64,000 nucleotides of DNA from Corallium rubrum (taxonomy: Eukaryota; Cnidaria; Anthozoa; Scleralcyonacea; Coralliidae). The position numbers and the translations under genes are program-made. The notes beneath the pieces were generated by a model. The model was not told the DNA's origin. It saw only the letters and a list, made by a program, of their open reading frames with translations, and did not search any database. Of the stretch, positions 29,772 through 44,577 are shown piece after piece; positions within the stretch are counted from its first letter, which is position 1; each line of letters begins with the position of its first letter. The stretch is from positions 64,260,904-64,324,903 of the forward strand of contig OZ035997.1 of the NCBI GenBank assembly GCA_964035015.1, written 5' to 3'.

Positions 29772-32180
29772 GGGTCCATATATAGATAGATAGATAGATA
29801 GATAGATGCTTTTTATTCAGTTTTAAAAAACTTTACAGCTATAATGGCTGAATTGCGTTAAAACTTTACAATTATAAAATAAAATTAAGAACCTAAAGAT
29901 TAAAAATATTTGAATTACTAACAATAAAAGAGTTCTTAAACCGATCAGTTTTGGCTCTAGGAACGTTAAGTTGTCTTTTATGTCTTAGCTGGTATTTACA
30001 GTTATTTTCAGATGGAAGCAGAGATCTGAGTTTGTGGGATTGGTCTTGAGTGATCTCGTTAAACAACTTGCACGTCAACAGCTGCCTACGTTCGGAAAGG
30101 CGAGACAGACCACTTTCTTCAATCGAATCTGTGTAAGGCATCCATGGATAGATTATTCTTAGAGCTCTCTTCTTCAACCTTACGATGTCGTCTGATAGAT
30201 ACTTAGGTAGCGAGTTATGATAAACAGGGCATGCATATTCAAAGATCGGGCGAATACAGGTAATATAAAATTTCAAGAGATCTTTGGTTGGAATGGCAGC
30301 TCTTTTGAGTTGTCTCAGGAAATAGAAACGAGGTGCAGCCTTCTTGGTTATTTTCGATACATGAGAGTTCCATTTTAAGTCGCTCGATATATTCAAGCCC
30401 AGTAACTTTACATGTTGAACGATCTCCAGTGGCTTTTCATTGACCATCACCGGTTCAAATTGGGGATTGGTCTTGGCGAATGAGATCCTGAGCTCTTTAC
30501 ATTTTGTTTCATTCATTTGGAATTTATTAGCATGAGCTTTGTCTGAGAACTCTGTCACTGCATTTTGGATCGTGCTCGCATTATCTCTCTCCACGCACTC
30601 TGACATAGTGGTGTCATCCACAAACTTCCACATGTCAGTGTTAGTGACGTCGATGTCATCGATCAAGAGTAAAAAAAGCCACGGCCCCTGGGGAACACCT
30701 GCTGGAATATCCCTCCATTCTGATTTGCAGTCATCCGCCAATTTGACTCGCTGCTTACGATGTTTAAGAAAATCTATGATCCAACATTCGATCTTATAAG
30801 GGATGTTTAAGGTCGCGAGTTTCGTGGCAAGAATGTTATGATCGATTAAATCAAAAGCCTTGCGAAAGTCAAAGAGGACAACTCTTGTAGTGGCACCATT
30901 TCCGTCAGTATCTTTTGTCCATTTATGGAACATGGAGATTAAAGCGAAAGTTGTTGAGGACTTGGGGATGGCGCCAAATTGGTTTTCCTTTATCTTGGCC
31001 AAAATTGCTGGTTTCATATAATCTTCGACAACAAATTCTTCCGCAATTTTTGACATGATTGGTGTCAGTGAAATTGGACGCAAGTCTTTATTTATATCCT
31101 TAGGTGGATTTTGTTTTGGGATTGGCACTACATCAGCTGATTTCCAAATAGGAGGGAGGCAACCTTCACGATAAGAGCTGTTAAGGATGTCTGAAACGGG
31201 GTCAACCAGTAGATCAGCATTCTCTTTTAATAACCAGGCCGGGGTATTATCAGGACCTTGTGCTTTAGTGGAGTTCAAAGTTGATAACTTCTTATAAACT
31301 GAGTAGGATGAAACTGTAAGTGACGTCACCACAGAGTCGTTAACCGAACTTTGAACTGGATGGAAGTTGGATGGAAGTGGCACAAAGTCACTCATTGGAG
31401 ATAGGAAGGCATCATTAATGTTGTTCGCCAATTCTAGCATGTCGTGTGCTCCTAGTTGATGTAACAACTTGGTGGAATCGTCCCGCCTTCCTGAGGTAGA
31501 TGCCATGCCACTTAGTTTTTTAACCTCCTTCCACCAAAGGGAAGGCTTACACTCATTTAAATGGCTGACCTTAGCTTTGTAGTACTTTTCCCGGCAAATC
31601 TTACGTTCTCGATTAACGCGATTTCGCAGAAGTCGAAAATTAACCATGTTACCATTCGATAATGCAGACTGGCGACTCTTGATAAGGTTCTTAAATGTTG
31701 GGTTCATCCAAGGTGGTTCGCTTGAATGGATAGTTTTAGGTCGCAGAGGAAGGATGAAGTCAAAACCCGTCTTAATAATAGTATCAAGTAATAGGACTTT
31801 CTCCGCACATGACTCCACAGTTCCAAGGAGGCTTGGTACATCAACTTGTTGAAGGTACGACCGCATAGCCAAACGGCTGCTTGGGCGTAAATCTCTTTTT
31901 TTGACAGTGAACTGGCCTCTTGGCAGATGGACACGTTGTTTCGGTTGAACTTCAACAGATACATGGTCAGATAGGCCAAAGTTGGGACGCTTTACTGGTG
32001 TATTGTAGAAATTCTGAAGGTTAGTTAGAATTAAATCCAGTTTGTTGGAACCTCTAGTTGCAAAAGGCACGATTTGCTTCAAATTAAAAATATATTTAAG
32101 TTTGTTGATGACATGTCTGAGGTGATTGAAATCGCCAAGAATAATCACTCCGCAATTGGCGTACTGGGATTCGATTAATG
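29772..32180 (-). mobile_element. 5'-truncated non-LTR retrotransposon (L2/CR1-like) in intron 4
   Basis: The minus-strand element ends at 29772 in a (GATA/TATC)n tail of about six units, typical of L2/CR1-like LINEs that end in short microsatellites. It begins within the endonuclease domain at about 32180, so the 5' part is missing. It lies antisense in HECT intron 4. Confidence 0.85.
29893..32179 (-). CDS. LINE ORF2: endonuclease end plus reverse transcriptase
   Basis: The open frame of about 760 codons starts in the C-terminal part of an apurinic-type endonuclease (GVIILGDFNHL, then LDLILTNL and GLSDHVSVEV). The RT domain follows with LRPISLTPIMSKIAE, VLFDFRKAFDLIDHN, AGVPQGPWLFLLLIDDI and the catalytic KFVDDTTMSE. 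A C-terminal domain follows with YACPVYHNSLPKYL and RALRIIYP. Compared with the related copy at 33.8 kb, four residues are missing between PQG and PWLF in RT block 4, so activity is doubtful although the frame is open. There is no natural start because the copy is 5' truncated. Confidence 0.88.
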
Positions 32181-32375
32181 TAATATATAATAGTTTGCAT
32201 TAGATTTAAGTATTACCTGTATGTTTAGGGTAAAAATAAATAAGTAATTTAGTACTCAAGTAGAAATATTTTAATTTCTTTTGTATATAGACATTACCGA
32301 GGTTCCACAAAACAATGCTGCTGCTAGTACATGTACAAGCGATTGTGGACGACCTGATCCTCAAAGTAAGTGCAG

Positions 32376-33789
32376 TCCACTTAAATTAGGCACCCCCAAC
32401 TCCACTTGCTGCATGAACACCCGGAAGAAAAATGTAAGACCTTTTAAAGACCTTGTAAAAGTCTTGAAAGCATCTAGAAAATTGTCTGCAAAAGATCTAG
32501 GGGGCCGTCTAGAAAGGTCTAGAAATGTCTTGAAAGGTTTCGAAAGGTCTTGAGAGGTTTCGAAAGGTCTTAAAATGGTCTAAATAATTCATCAAAAGTA
32601 TTTAGTTTCTTTTTTTTAAAAATATAACTCTACATCCTATTAGTGAATCATTACAGAACACGCAAACTCGTAAAACATACGACGCAATTGAATATCAATG
32701 CCAATCATTTACACAAGAACCAGTGACCGCGGATACATGTATATAGTTACATGAGGCCTGCCTTAACTCAGGTCGGACTAATTTTAGGTCGGCTGTAGTG
32801 TTTTTACTAGCTTAGTGTTGATCGTTTTCATTAGTGCGGCCTGAGATTCAGTTCACGCCGGCCTATACAACCTCAGGTTGAAACAACAGTGGAAGCAAGT
32901 CTATATGATTTCCTCAGGCCAGCCTCATGGAAACAAAAACAAAAGTGCAAAACTCACTGCAATTGTCCGCGGCCGTTGCTAGCTTATCGTGCTTCTTTGT
33001 TAATGTCAATGAATGTCAGCAGACCGAGAGCAGCTAAGAGCTATAGCTTTAAATGCAAGTACCAGCGCACTTTTCTTTGTAAGGGTTAGAGAATGGTCAC
33101 GTGTGCTCTATGAGATATAGAGTCCCGAGAATTAGATAGAAGGCCCCGAGTGGTCTATCTAATTCGAGGGACTCTATTTTCCATAGAGCACGAGTGACCA
33201 TTCTCTAACCGTGTTAGAGAATGGTTGCAACCACGAAGGAATTTTAACTTTTACTATAAATTTTTTTTTTGCCTCGCATATTTACCAGAGATATTGACTT
33301 TATTGAATTCATGGTGAACTCTATATAGAGCTCACTGCGCTATAACAAAAAACAAAACAAAAGATCTTTTGGTGGACTCTATATAGAGTTCACTAATCTT
33401 GATAAATTAAAACACTATGGAATATATAGACCAGTGAAATACTCGACGTGGATTGGCTGAGTGGTTGCAACCATTCTCTAACTTTCTTTACGACATTTAC
33501 TGAACACTTTCAATTTAATCTCCAAGACTCAAGAGAAGCAACGCGCAATTATTAACGCACAATATTCAAATGTTTTGACAGGCGCCAAAATTATAATTTC
33601 AGTTCGACACTTGAGTGACCGACATTGAATTACTTATTAGCCGCAAGCTTCTCTGACGAGATTTGCAGCGCTGGCTAAGCAGTAAAGTTAATAGTCGTCA
33701 ATGGACAGTATATTTTATTTAGGCTTTATTAAGATTCATATAGGTATTAGACTGGGTTAGCATGCGAGAACTACTACGATTTACTGTCT
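32376..33789. other. Start of intron 5 with a fold-back MITE cluster
   Basis: No gene is supported. 32440-32580 has many AAAGGTCT/GTCTTGAAAG motifs, and related, partly inverted sequence occurs at 37150-37315 on the other side of the LINE. 33088-33483 is a MITE described separately. Confidence 0.45.
33088..33483. mobile_element. MITE cluster with GTTAGAGAATGG ends
   Basis: GTTAGAGAATGGTCACGTG at 33087 is mirrored by CGAGTGACCATTCTCTAAC at 33208 around a long hairpin with GAATTAGATAGA. A second pair, GTTAGAGAATGGTTGCAACC and its inverse, spans 33213-33483. The two share the same end motif, which suggests a nested or duplicated MITE. Confidence 0.6.
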
Positions 33790-33810
33790 AACGTCCTTAT
33801 ACAGTATTCA

Positions 33811-36392
33811 ATGATAATAATCATGTTTGCAAGAGATTATCTTATTCATCATGCTGACGTGGACCTCGTTTGCATAACAGAGACGTGGCTTCGAGATAAC
33901 ATTCATGATAATGTCGTCGACGTGTCTGGATTTAACCTGACGCGACGAGATAGAACGGAAGGTCAACACGGAGGAGTCTGTATGTATATTAAGAATTCTA
34001 TCCAATTTCACTTGTTAGACCATCTTATGGATGGAAATTTTGAAGTTATCTGGGTTCATATTCGTCCCTCCCGACTCTCAAGAGGTATACCCTGCATAAT
34101 TGTAGGCACTGTTTACCACCCACCAAGCGCTGACGACCTGGCAATTTTGGATTACCTCCTTAAATGTATGTCGGCAATCGAAGCTCGTTTCCCTAACAGT
34201 GGTGTTATCCTACTTGGCGATTTTAACAAATTGAACATCTCTGGACTCAAAAATAATTTCAAGCTTAAGCAGATCGTCAAGTTTCCAACACGTGGCCTAA
34301 ACACCTTAGATCTTATCCTCACCAATTTGAATGATTATTATGACACTCCAATTAAGCTTCCCCCCTTTGGGCTCTCTGACCATGTCACTATCGAAGTTCA
34401 ACCATTAGCAAAAATTACTGTAAAATACAGGGATTCACAGCCAACTAAACGTCTCGCGATGCGAACATACTTAGAGTCAATAAAAATTCAAGATTTGGTC
34501 AACAGCAAGAGTTCGTGTGAAGAACAAACCAACATGTTAGAAAAGATTGTTAACAACGGTATGGATATTCTTCTTCCTATGAGATCAAAAACGATTGTGG
34601 CTAACGAGCCCCCTTGGATCAACCAGGCCTTGAAAAAGATGATCCGCGCTAGGCAGAAAGCCCTAGCTGAGGGAGACTTGGCCACTTTCCGATCACTCAG
34701 GAATCGTGTAAACCGCGAGAGGAAAAGGTGCCGCGCAAAGTATTACGATTCCAAGGTGAGGCATTTAAGGGGTATTGATCCGGCTGCTTGGTGGAAAGAA
34801 ATTAAGAAACTTAGTGGAATGTCTGCCGCTATACGTGATGATCCAACAACAGTACTACAGCACATCGACTGCGGTCTAGAAAATCCAACTCCGGTCAATT
34901 TAGCTAACGTTATTAATAAAGCTTTCCTCTCTCCGATGAGTGATTTTACACCCTTACCACCCTTACCACTCAGTATTCCTGTGGTTACAGACTCTGACTG
35001 TGTACTTACAGTCACAGAAGAATCTGTTTTTAAGAAACTCACTGCGTTAAACCCGACAAAAGCAACTGGCCCAGATGGAATTCCCAGCTGGCTATTGAAG
35101 GAGAACGCCGATATTCTTGCGTGTCCAATAACTAGCATTATGAATAGTTCATTTCGCGAAGCCTGGTTGCCTCAGTCATGGAAAGAAGCTGACATCACTC
35201 CAATACCAAAACAAAAACCTGTGAAAGACGTAAATAAACACCTACGACCAATTTCTTTGACTCCAGTTCTCTCTAAGGTTGCAGAAGATTATGTTGTTGG
35301 GAGATTCTTAAGACCAGCTGTGTTAAAGAAAGTCGACCCCCAGCAATGTTACATTCGTGGAACAGTTCCACTGATGGGAATGGTGCAACTGTCAGGGTTG
35401 TACTATTTGACTTCAGGAAGGCCTTTGATCTTATAGACCACCACATATTGGTCCAGAAGCTAGTGTCCTACGATATCCCATACGTCATTGTAACCTGGAT
35501 CATCGACTTCTTGACCAGCCGTAAACAAAGAGTTAAACTCAGCCAGGAATGCCACTCGGAGTGGGGTGCGATCCCCTCTGGGGTACCACAAGGGACGAAA
35601 TTGGGTCCGTGGCTATTCATCATAATGATCAATGATCTTAACATCTCTGGTGTAGATATGTGGAAGTACGTTGACGACTCAACGTTTGCCGAAATTATTC
35701 AAAAAGACGAAATTAGTCATATCCAGGCAACTGTCGACGATCTTGCCAACAAATCTAGAGTTGACAAGTTTCAGCTTAACGATTCTAAATGTAAAGAATT
35801 GCGTATCAGTTTTTCAAAATCCAATAAGGAATTTGATCCTATTATGGTAAACAACACTTCCCTAGAAACAGTCGAACACGTGAAGATTCTGGGTTTGAAT
35901 GTGTCAAACAATTTGAAATGGAACGTCCATATCAACGAAATAGTGAAGAAAGCATCAAAGAGACTTTATTTTTTAACCCAGTTAAAGCGCTCAAATGTAG
36001 GTTGCAAGGAATTGGTTCAGTTCTTTAAATCCTGCATTAGATCCTTGATAGAGTATGCTTGTCCAGTATACCATGATAGTCTTCCTGAGTATCTCTCAAA
36101 GGACCTTGAAAGAATCCAAAAGCGGGCTATGCGCATTATTTATCCATCTATACCGTATGACGAAGCCCTGACAACTGCGGAACTAGTCCCTCTCTTTCAA
36201 CGTCGTCAAGAAATCACCGATAAACTTTTCCAGCAAATCCTGAACGATGATACTCACAAATTACATAAGTTATTACCTACTGTAAATAACACTTCCCTAA
36301 ATTTAAGGAAAAAGAGTACATTCATACTGCCTAGGGTCAAAACGGACCGTTTTAAAAAAAGTTTTATTATTTTTAATTCGTTGAAAACATAA
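33811..36392 (+). pseudogene. LINE ORF2 with internal deletion and frameshift
   Basis: The endonuclease part holds VCITETWLRDN, GTVYHPPS, ILLGDFNKL and GLSDHVTIEV. RT starts with LRPISLTPVLSKVAED. Near 35345 the frame shifts, and the 15 or so residues expected before the HSWNSSTDGNGA segment are missing, so about 50 bases were deleted. The second frame has VLFDFRKAFDLIDHH, GVPQGTKLGPWLF, KYVDDSTFAE and the same C-terminal blocks (YACPVYHDSLPEYL, RAMRIIYP). It is the sister of the ORF at 29,893. Confidence 0.88.
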
Positions 36393-36513
36393 CCTGATTA
36401 ATGCTTTCTAATATTGTACATATACATTTTGTGATTTTAAATTTTCTACTTATTTTATCCTTGTAAACTTAACTTAATTCAGCGTTTTTGGCTGCAATGT
36501 TATTGCTAATAAA

Positions 36514-37677
<1,164 letters not shown>

Positions 37678-38186
37678 TACTAGCTGGTGATCTTGATTAT
37701 CCTTTAACTGTATCTCAAATGTCAGCAAAAGAGGCTGCTGCCATGTACCGGAGCAAGATAATTAAAGTGTCTGCAGACCGGCCAGAACTTATTATCGACC
37801 GAAAGTCACCAACTCTAATTCGCACCCTTTTTAAGAAATTAAAAAGGAAAGAGCTAAGTCTGGAAGAGGATCCAGATGTTACTTTTGTCGATGAAGAAGG
37901 GATTGATGCAAGTGGATTAACAAAGGAACTGGCTTCTATGATTGTTGAAGGCTTGAGAGAGGGTTATCACATGTTGCCCATTCACTGCGAGGAACATGTC
38001 CAAAGTAATCTTTTTGTTTATGCGGGCCAATTAATAGCATTTGCCTTTCTCCATGGAGAAATTGGCTTTCCTGGGATGTCTCGTGCACTTGCTCAATACA
38101 TTGTTACGGATGACATGAAGGAGGCTATACCATACATGTCAATTGAAGACCTACCAGATCTTACAACAAGGATGCTTGTAAGGGAT

Positions 38187-38909
38187 GTAAGTATACAGAG
38201 GACAGCTCTTAAAAAAAGGGTTAAAATTTATAAACAACTTGTGCCCCTTATATTGTCACCAAAATACTACATGACACTGTCATAAGATAATTTACAAGAA
38301 AATTTATATACTGTATGGTTTTGGAGCTATAACCATTTGACTTTTTTTTCTTTTGAGGCGGGGGGGATTTTAGAAAAAATATCCTGCAAGCAGTTATATG
38401 AGAAACAAAAATACTGCACAGGATTATAAACAGTAAAAATTTCATTTATGCATATATCAGGACTAAAAAAAACCCTGCAATCTTCACACTTGCATCATCC
38501 AATATTAAAAGAATACTTTCATTTCAATTTTCAGTTTAGTTTATTTCTCATTATATAATGTTTAATACATTCAATTCCCTTCTGACCTCTAGAGTATCTA
38601 CAGTATTAATCCCGCTTTTATGACTGTTGAAACGCAGTTTGCCAATCATGTTGCGGTTGGCCAGTTAGACAGGGGAATCAGAATTTAATATTTTAATTCC
38701 TAAATTATTTAAGTGTTGCATGATATTGCTGCTTTGTAATTTGCTTTGGAATCTGTTAGATCTGTCAGTTTTACCAATGCCCCTCCCCCCTTGTGAATAA
38801 TTCCTGGATTTGCCTTTTTGATTTAGTTGCAACATTGCTAGTCTTTCTCTAAGTTTGCTTGCTTTTGCCAAAACACCATTAATCGTTATCCCATTCACGT
38901 CTTACGTAG
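38187..38909. other. Intron 6 of the HECT gene
   Basis: The intron runs from donor GTAAGT to acceptor TTACGTAG. An earlier GTAAGG donor at 38178 is in the same phase and would remove three residues. No other feature is seen. Confidence 0.5.
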
Positions 38910-39300
38910 ATGGAAAATGCACATGGCGAAGAAGAATTAGAAGATTTGCAATTAAGGGATGACATTCAAAGTCTCCTTGGTGAAGCAGGCTTTACAACAG
39001 AATTACTTTCACCATTAAACAAAGATAGGGCCATACAAGACATCCTTATCCATAGAGTATTCAAGTATCGCAGAGAAGAGATTCAGGGCTTAAGAGAGGG
39101 CATGGATAGTTTACATTTGTTGAACTTTCTCTGCATAAGTGAAAAGTGCATCGCAGCAGTCTTTCCACTTGATGCCGAGTTAAGTTTAACATCTGTAGAT
39201 CTCATCGCAGCACTAAAACATGATGAACTTGACAACCTTACTCAGCACCAATAGCTGGTCATCGAATGGTTTACAAAATACATCAAGTTTTTAGAGCAAG

Positions 39301-39626
39301 GTAAAAAAGAACTTTGTACCAATTTCTGCTACTTTATGTCACTCTACACTACTATACAAATGTAGTCGTCGCTACTCCGAGTTTCACGCCTCAGCCTCAG
39401 GTCTTGAGACGATCTTCAGGCAACTGTATATGTGATTGACTCAGTTCGTTGTGAGTCAATCACACATACACACAACGAATTGAGTCAACCACATATACAG
39501 TTGCCTGAAGATCGTCTCAAGACCTGAGGCGTCGACTACATTTTAAGATTCAAACTGTTATTTCGCTCTACCAAACTCCTGGTATTAAGCACTCTTTAAT
39601 CTACTACAAACGTTACGCATTTGTAG

Positions 39627-39702
<76 letters not shown>

Positions 39703-39728
39703 TATACCAGTACCTTTAATTGTTATAG
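39301..39728. other. Intron 7 with a palindrome and (TA)n
   Basis: 39365-39545 is a long fold-back: CCTCAGGTCTTGAGACGATC, then TTCAGGCAACTGTATATGTG, are mirrored by CACATATACAGTTGCCTGAA, then GATCGTCTCAAGACCTGAGG, around GACTCA-type repeats. A (TA)n tract fills 39631-39700. Confidence 0.75.
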
Positions 39729-39994
39729 AGGAAACTAAAGATGAAGTTGACACAAATAGTCCCAGCAAACAGTTACAAAGACCACCAACATTAAAGGAAT
39801 TGGTCCAATTTGTCTTTGGGCAGCCTATTTTGGGAAAGAAGCTTAACCTGGAATTTACATTCCGTCACTTTCCAGATCCTGAATCATGCTTTGGCAAAAT
39901 TAAGTTACCTCTTGTGCACAACAGCTATGAGAAATTTGTTGCAGCCATGAACACTGCCATTAATTGTCAACATGTTGGATATGGAAGAGGATAG

Positions 39995-40682
39995 ACTGTT
40001 TATAGCATGGAATTGCAAAAGAATTACTAGTTACTACAGTACAGTATCTCTTGTGGATGTACCCCTAGTAATACATCTATAGTTATGGGCTGGTTTGTTT
40101 CATATAACATTTTCTTTTATGATAAATATGATTTTCCTCTTTGAAAATCATTTAATCAACATTCACATTAAATTTAATAATTTGTAGTTTTGAGTTGACA
40201 TTAGGGCCATTTAAACGGTAGAAAATCAGTCGCGACTTCATTAAGACGCGTCCTTCAAGTCGCGAACACACTCGTATAGGCCCGTATAAATGGTCAATTT
40301 GTTCGGGACCAAAGTAAGTCACGACTAAAATAAGAACAGGGTTGAAAGCTAGTCCAATATAAGTCGCGACTTACTAGAAATTGACCGTTTATACGGGTGT
40401 GTTCGCGACTTATTTTCTCCGTTTAAATGGCCCTATTGTGTTTCATCTGAGAACTTATACAGGGCACATCACACACACACTAAGCAAAAACCATGTAAGC
40501 AACTTTTTCCAGGCAATTTTTGACTATAATTTTAGGCTCTGTACTGTAAATGTAATTACTTGCTAAAAATAGCAGTTTTTTAAAGTAATGCAGATAAGAT
40601 TATTTGTAACAATGATTTCTGTTTGGGTTGTTTGGTTAAATATTTTGACATTAAGAGTACACAAAACTATTTAATAAGTTAA
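39995..40682. other. Interval between convergent HECT and transposase genes, with a MITE
   Basis: It holds the MITE at 40203-40434, with ends AGGGCCATTTAAACGG and its inverse, bordered by ATT on both sides. The MITE centre has TCGCGACTT repeats. No gene is supported. Confidence 0.55.
40203..40434. mobile_element. 232-bp MITE with AGGGCCATTTAAACGG ends
   Basis: The 16-bp ends are exact inverse copies. ATT flanks both sides. Inner arms repeat CGCGAACACAC and CGTATAxAxGGTCAAT in inverted order. Confidence 0.7.
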
Positions 40683-41603
40683 CTAGGTAATAAAGGTTCC
40701 TATTGTTGCCAAACCTATCAAGTAAGAATTTATTCCATGATCATCTTCTCTTTCAGCAGCTGAAATTGCATTCTTTATTGCATCCACTTGTTCATTAGAG
40801 AGCACAACAGTTGTTTCAGGAACAGATACTAATTCACCTGCATCAACTGATGGGACTGGCCCTTCTTCCTCAATTCCATATTCTTCCCAGTTTACAGCAT
40901 CTCCATCAACAAGACTATTTACAGCTGTGTAGTCATTGTGGATATGCTGAAGCATTCCCCTGACCCACAACTGCCGGGGGGTGTAATTTTCTTCAGTAGT
41001 TATTGGATGGTTATTCCACTGATCTTTGAAATCCTGTAATGCCTTGTTAATGAGTGGCAGATACACAAGGTGCAGGCAGTAAAGGTGGACCTCATTTAAA
41101 ACATCTAGTACTCTGTTACTTTCTAGGAATAAAAAAATATTTTTAAATCTGCTCACAATAATCCTGTTCACCTCACGCCACAGCCTTTCAATCCGTTGGT
41201 TGTGAACTGAATTGCCAGTGATGATGCTGCCTCTATTCAAACCCCTCACTTGTAACATCACCCTTGCAACATCTATATTTTCAAGTCCTTTGTCACTTCG
41301 TACTCGAGAGGGCCAGTTGAATTGATTGGTAGCTTCTTTGAATAGACTAAGCACAGTTGCTGCCTGGTTGTTATTTGAAGCACCAATAAAAACAATTAAG
41401 CGCGAATACCCGTCGATACCACCATGAATCACAAACCTGTAAGGCTGTACAAGCTTGTGATCCCCATCTATATGCCTACAAGAAACAAAAAGAAAAACCC
41501 TCATATTCTCATATTCACTGTACCAAAACAGTCTATCATTATGTTTAATGTTTTTATTAATTAAGTTACTGTACTTTTATTGAAACTCCCATCCCCCCCC
41601 CCC

Positions 41604-41637
<34 letters not shown>

Positions 41638-44549
41638 AAGCCCCATTATTTCCAAACATTTTGTTTATACAAAATATTAATATGTACAAAAGGAATTTAG
41701 AAATTATCAAATGTTTTCTCAAACTATGTTAAAATAAAATGCAAAATGAAGTGTAATCGTATTTGGATGGAAATATTCCTCAAAAATGTTGACTTGAGCT
41801 ACACTCTTAAAAATGTGATTTAGGCCCTTTCAATCCCTCCTCGCTGAGAAGTCTCCCCTTGACAAGTAAAATTGTCTGGCATGAAACAGAGTAAAATACT
41901 AAAAGTGCCAAATTGCATTCTTGGGGCCATTCTTCAGTCCCAAAATTCAAAAATTTTCCAGGGGAGCATGCCCATGAATGCCTAGAAACATATATTTTTT
42001 TACCCTTTTTTCTTCAACATTGAATGTCAGGGAGGGTGTACCAGGACTTACGTTTGCCCTTGGGTGCCAGCAGTCTTCACTACTGCATACTGGGGCATTG
42101 TATGTAAGAAGTTAACAATACACTGACTAAATTATCATAAGTTACTTTGGATTGCCTATTAAGGTCTTTTAAATGAACCTTAAATCAGCAGTCCTCAAAC
42201 TTCTAGTACATAGTGGGCCAGTGACCAATGTCTGTTTTCAGGTTGCAAGTTCAGACCGCATGAAAACTAACTTAATTTGTGTTACAGTTGGGTTACTTTT
42301 GATGGAAATGTTTAGACGTTCGATGGGAAGTTCAGATATTTGTTTGGAAGATGTTCAGAATTACATTGCCAAGGTTGAAAAATTATCCAATCATCATGAG
42401 TTTTGATCCAAAGTTCATAATTCAATTGGATAATTTTTCACCTTGGCAATGTAATTCTGAACTTCCCAATGAACTTGTAAACATTTCCATCAAAAGAAAC
42501 CTGAAACCGACTGTAATACTGTATTACATAAGATTTTTTTTGCATAAATCATGGCATGTTCTTTTTTGCCCATGCTGCTGTCCCACCTGTAGCTTTGTTT
42601 TCTGAGCTTTAACATCAAATAACAGCTTGTACAGTAAGAACAAACTAATATTAATGTTGACATGAAAGGACTACACTAATGTAATAACCTAGCCTCTAAC
42701 AACTAGTCAGCCCAGTTAACTGAGTTGGCCTGCTTTGTATATTTATCGTCTCATTTCAAAATTTTGATTACATGGCAACTGGGCTGTCCCACCTTGCTGG
42801 GATCCCTGTTGCTGCTTGCTGAGCCAACTCTGTTAAAATATTTGAGGCCAGGACCTCTCCCTGTACTGAATAAAATCGTCTGGTGTTAGCCAGACTAAAA
42901 GACTCATCTTCAGGCTTCAAAGTGTTAAGCGAGTTGAAAATTTCACCTTTTCCCCATGTAATCAGCTTTTTGCTGAGTTGGTGGTCGAGCAAAGCAAGCA
43001 GGCTGAAAAACTGTTTATTAACTCATTTCTGCCATGTATTTGTTTACTTGATTGCATGAATAAATAAAGCTGAAATGAACACATATAGAGCATCAAAAGC
43101 CTGTTTCTGCATTTCTAGAAGTAGTGACAACTTAATAAATTAATTAGTTTTTGTGAAGATACTTTTGCAAGTTAGCTAAGACAACAATTTTTTTAATCTT
43201 CTTAAATCTCACCCTGATTTACCAAGCGGTTAACTGGGCCAACTCACCCCACGTAATCAGCTCCTTAATTATTCATTGTGGCAGTATGCTGAAAACTTAA
43301 TGAAATTTTTCAATGGCTGACAAAATACCATGACCCACCAATTTATTTCATGCCCTCACTTCTGGGTTGCAACCCACTGTCAGTTTGGGGACTGTTGCTT
43401 TACATAAAATTTTGAAATTCACATTACTTGTCCTCTGGGGCATCATATGTTTCTGATATAACTGTCTCAAGTACTGTAAATGTGTATCATTACCCAATTC
43501 TGCAGTCTACAGTAGCTACAATTTTGGCACATGCAAGTTCAAGGCCCTAGTCAAGTGAGTATACAGTAGTGTTTCACATATTGCATTCCTAAACTTACCA
43601 TAAAGCATTTGGGCATGGGACATTGTATTTCCTTCGAATTATCATCCTGGACATTCTCAAAGCAGATGTGACTGGATCGAGTCGTTGCAAAGCAGAGATA
43701 ATACGATGTCTCTGTACTACCAAACCTTTGGATCTAAGGGCACCACGAATTAATCCAAGTCCAGACTGTGGGGTAACCATTAGAATTTCTTTTATAACAT
43801 TATCAAGTTCTTCATTGGATATGTCAGAAAAGTTTCCAGCCTGACCAACAGACATACCAATTTCCCTACGTCGACGATTTAAGGTTCTTGTTGATACCTG
43901 TAAATGTAAAGAGTAAAAAATTGAAAATAAGAGGGCCGGTGTTCCAGGAAATTTGTCCGCCCGGCAGTCACTACTCACTTATATAGTCACTAGTGTTAAA
44001 ATATATATATTTCGTTTGAGCTTTCAGCGTTTCAACATTCACGACAACTGAAGGACAATTTCAATATTTTGATACCTGTAATATTGAAGCAATGTCAGAC
44101 CATCGAAATCCAAGACTTTCTCGGAGTACCACCATTTGCTCCTCGGTAACATTAAGGCGTGGTCTCCCTGTAAACACCTCGTTTGAAGAAGTAACTTGTA
44201 CATGAAATGATTCTCGAGGACCTTCGTTTGTATCATAACCATCACCGCAGTCGTGTTCGTGACACACTGCGTCCATTTCTTCCATCGTATTATGAATAAT
44301 TCGCATTATCTGTTCGAAATGTAGCAACAATGGGGACGATCGTTGATATTCACGAATTCGGCCATACATAACACGTATTGTCTCTTCGTATTCAGAAAGG
44401 TTCCTGCTAAGGTATTCAACACGGTCCAAATCTATGCCATCTGAAACTAAACTTGCATTGCAATCTGTCATTAAACGGAGAAAGCCTTGAAAAAACTCCT
44501 CTATGTTTGGTATATAAAAGTTATTGGAAAGGTTGCCTGAATGCGCCAT
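40683..44549 (-). CDS. Integrase-like DDE transposase, three exons, 521 aa
   Basis: The exons are 44549-44076, 43897-43599 and 41475-40683; both junctions are GT-AG and the phases join exactly at TG|G for a Trp. Exon 1 codes an N-terminal helical region, then a GRPRLNVTEEQ segment. An HTH with FRWSDIASILQVSTRTLNRRR spans exons 1 and 2. Exon 2 adds a second helical unit like an integrase HTH_32 fold (SGLGLIRGALRSKGLVVQRHRI). Exon 3 is the catalytic core: Asp in HIDGDHKL, Asp in RVRSDKGLEN and Glu in HNQRIERLWRE, spaced D-x57-D-x34-E as in retroviral integrases. Then LHLVYLPLINKAL, FKDQWNNHP and TPRQLWVRGML follow. No stop or frameshift is seen. It would cut and insert the 19.6-kb element. The family is common in fish and cnidarian repeats as integrase core-domain proteins. 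Confidence 0.87.
41476..43598. other. Intron 2 of the transposase gene
   Basis: The 2.1-kb intron holds a (C)n(AC)n microsatellite at about 41589-41634 and an imperfect palindrome: 42282-42395 against 42408-42520, with CTTTTGATGGAAATGTTT and AATTACATTGCCAAGG arms and a 23-bp insertion in the left arm. No gene is supported. Confidence 0.55.
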
Positions 44550-44577
44550 GTTGGATGGAATGTTGATGCATAATCAC

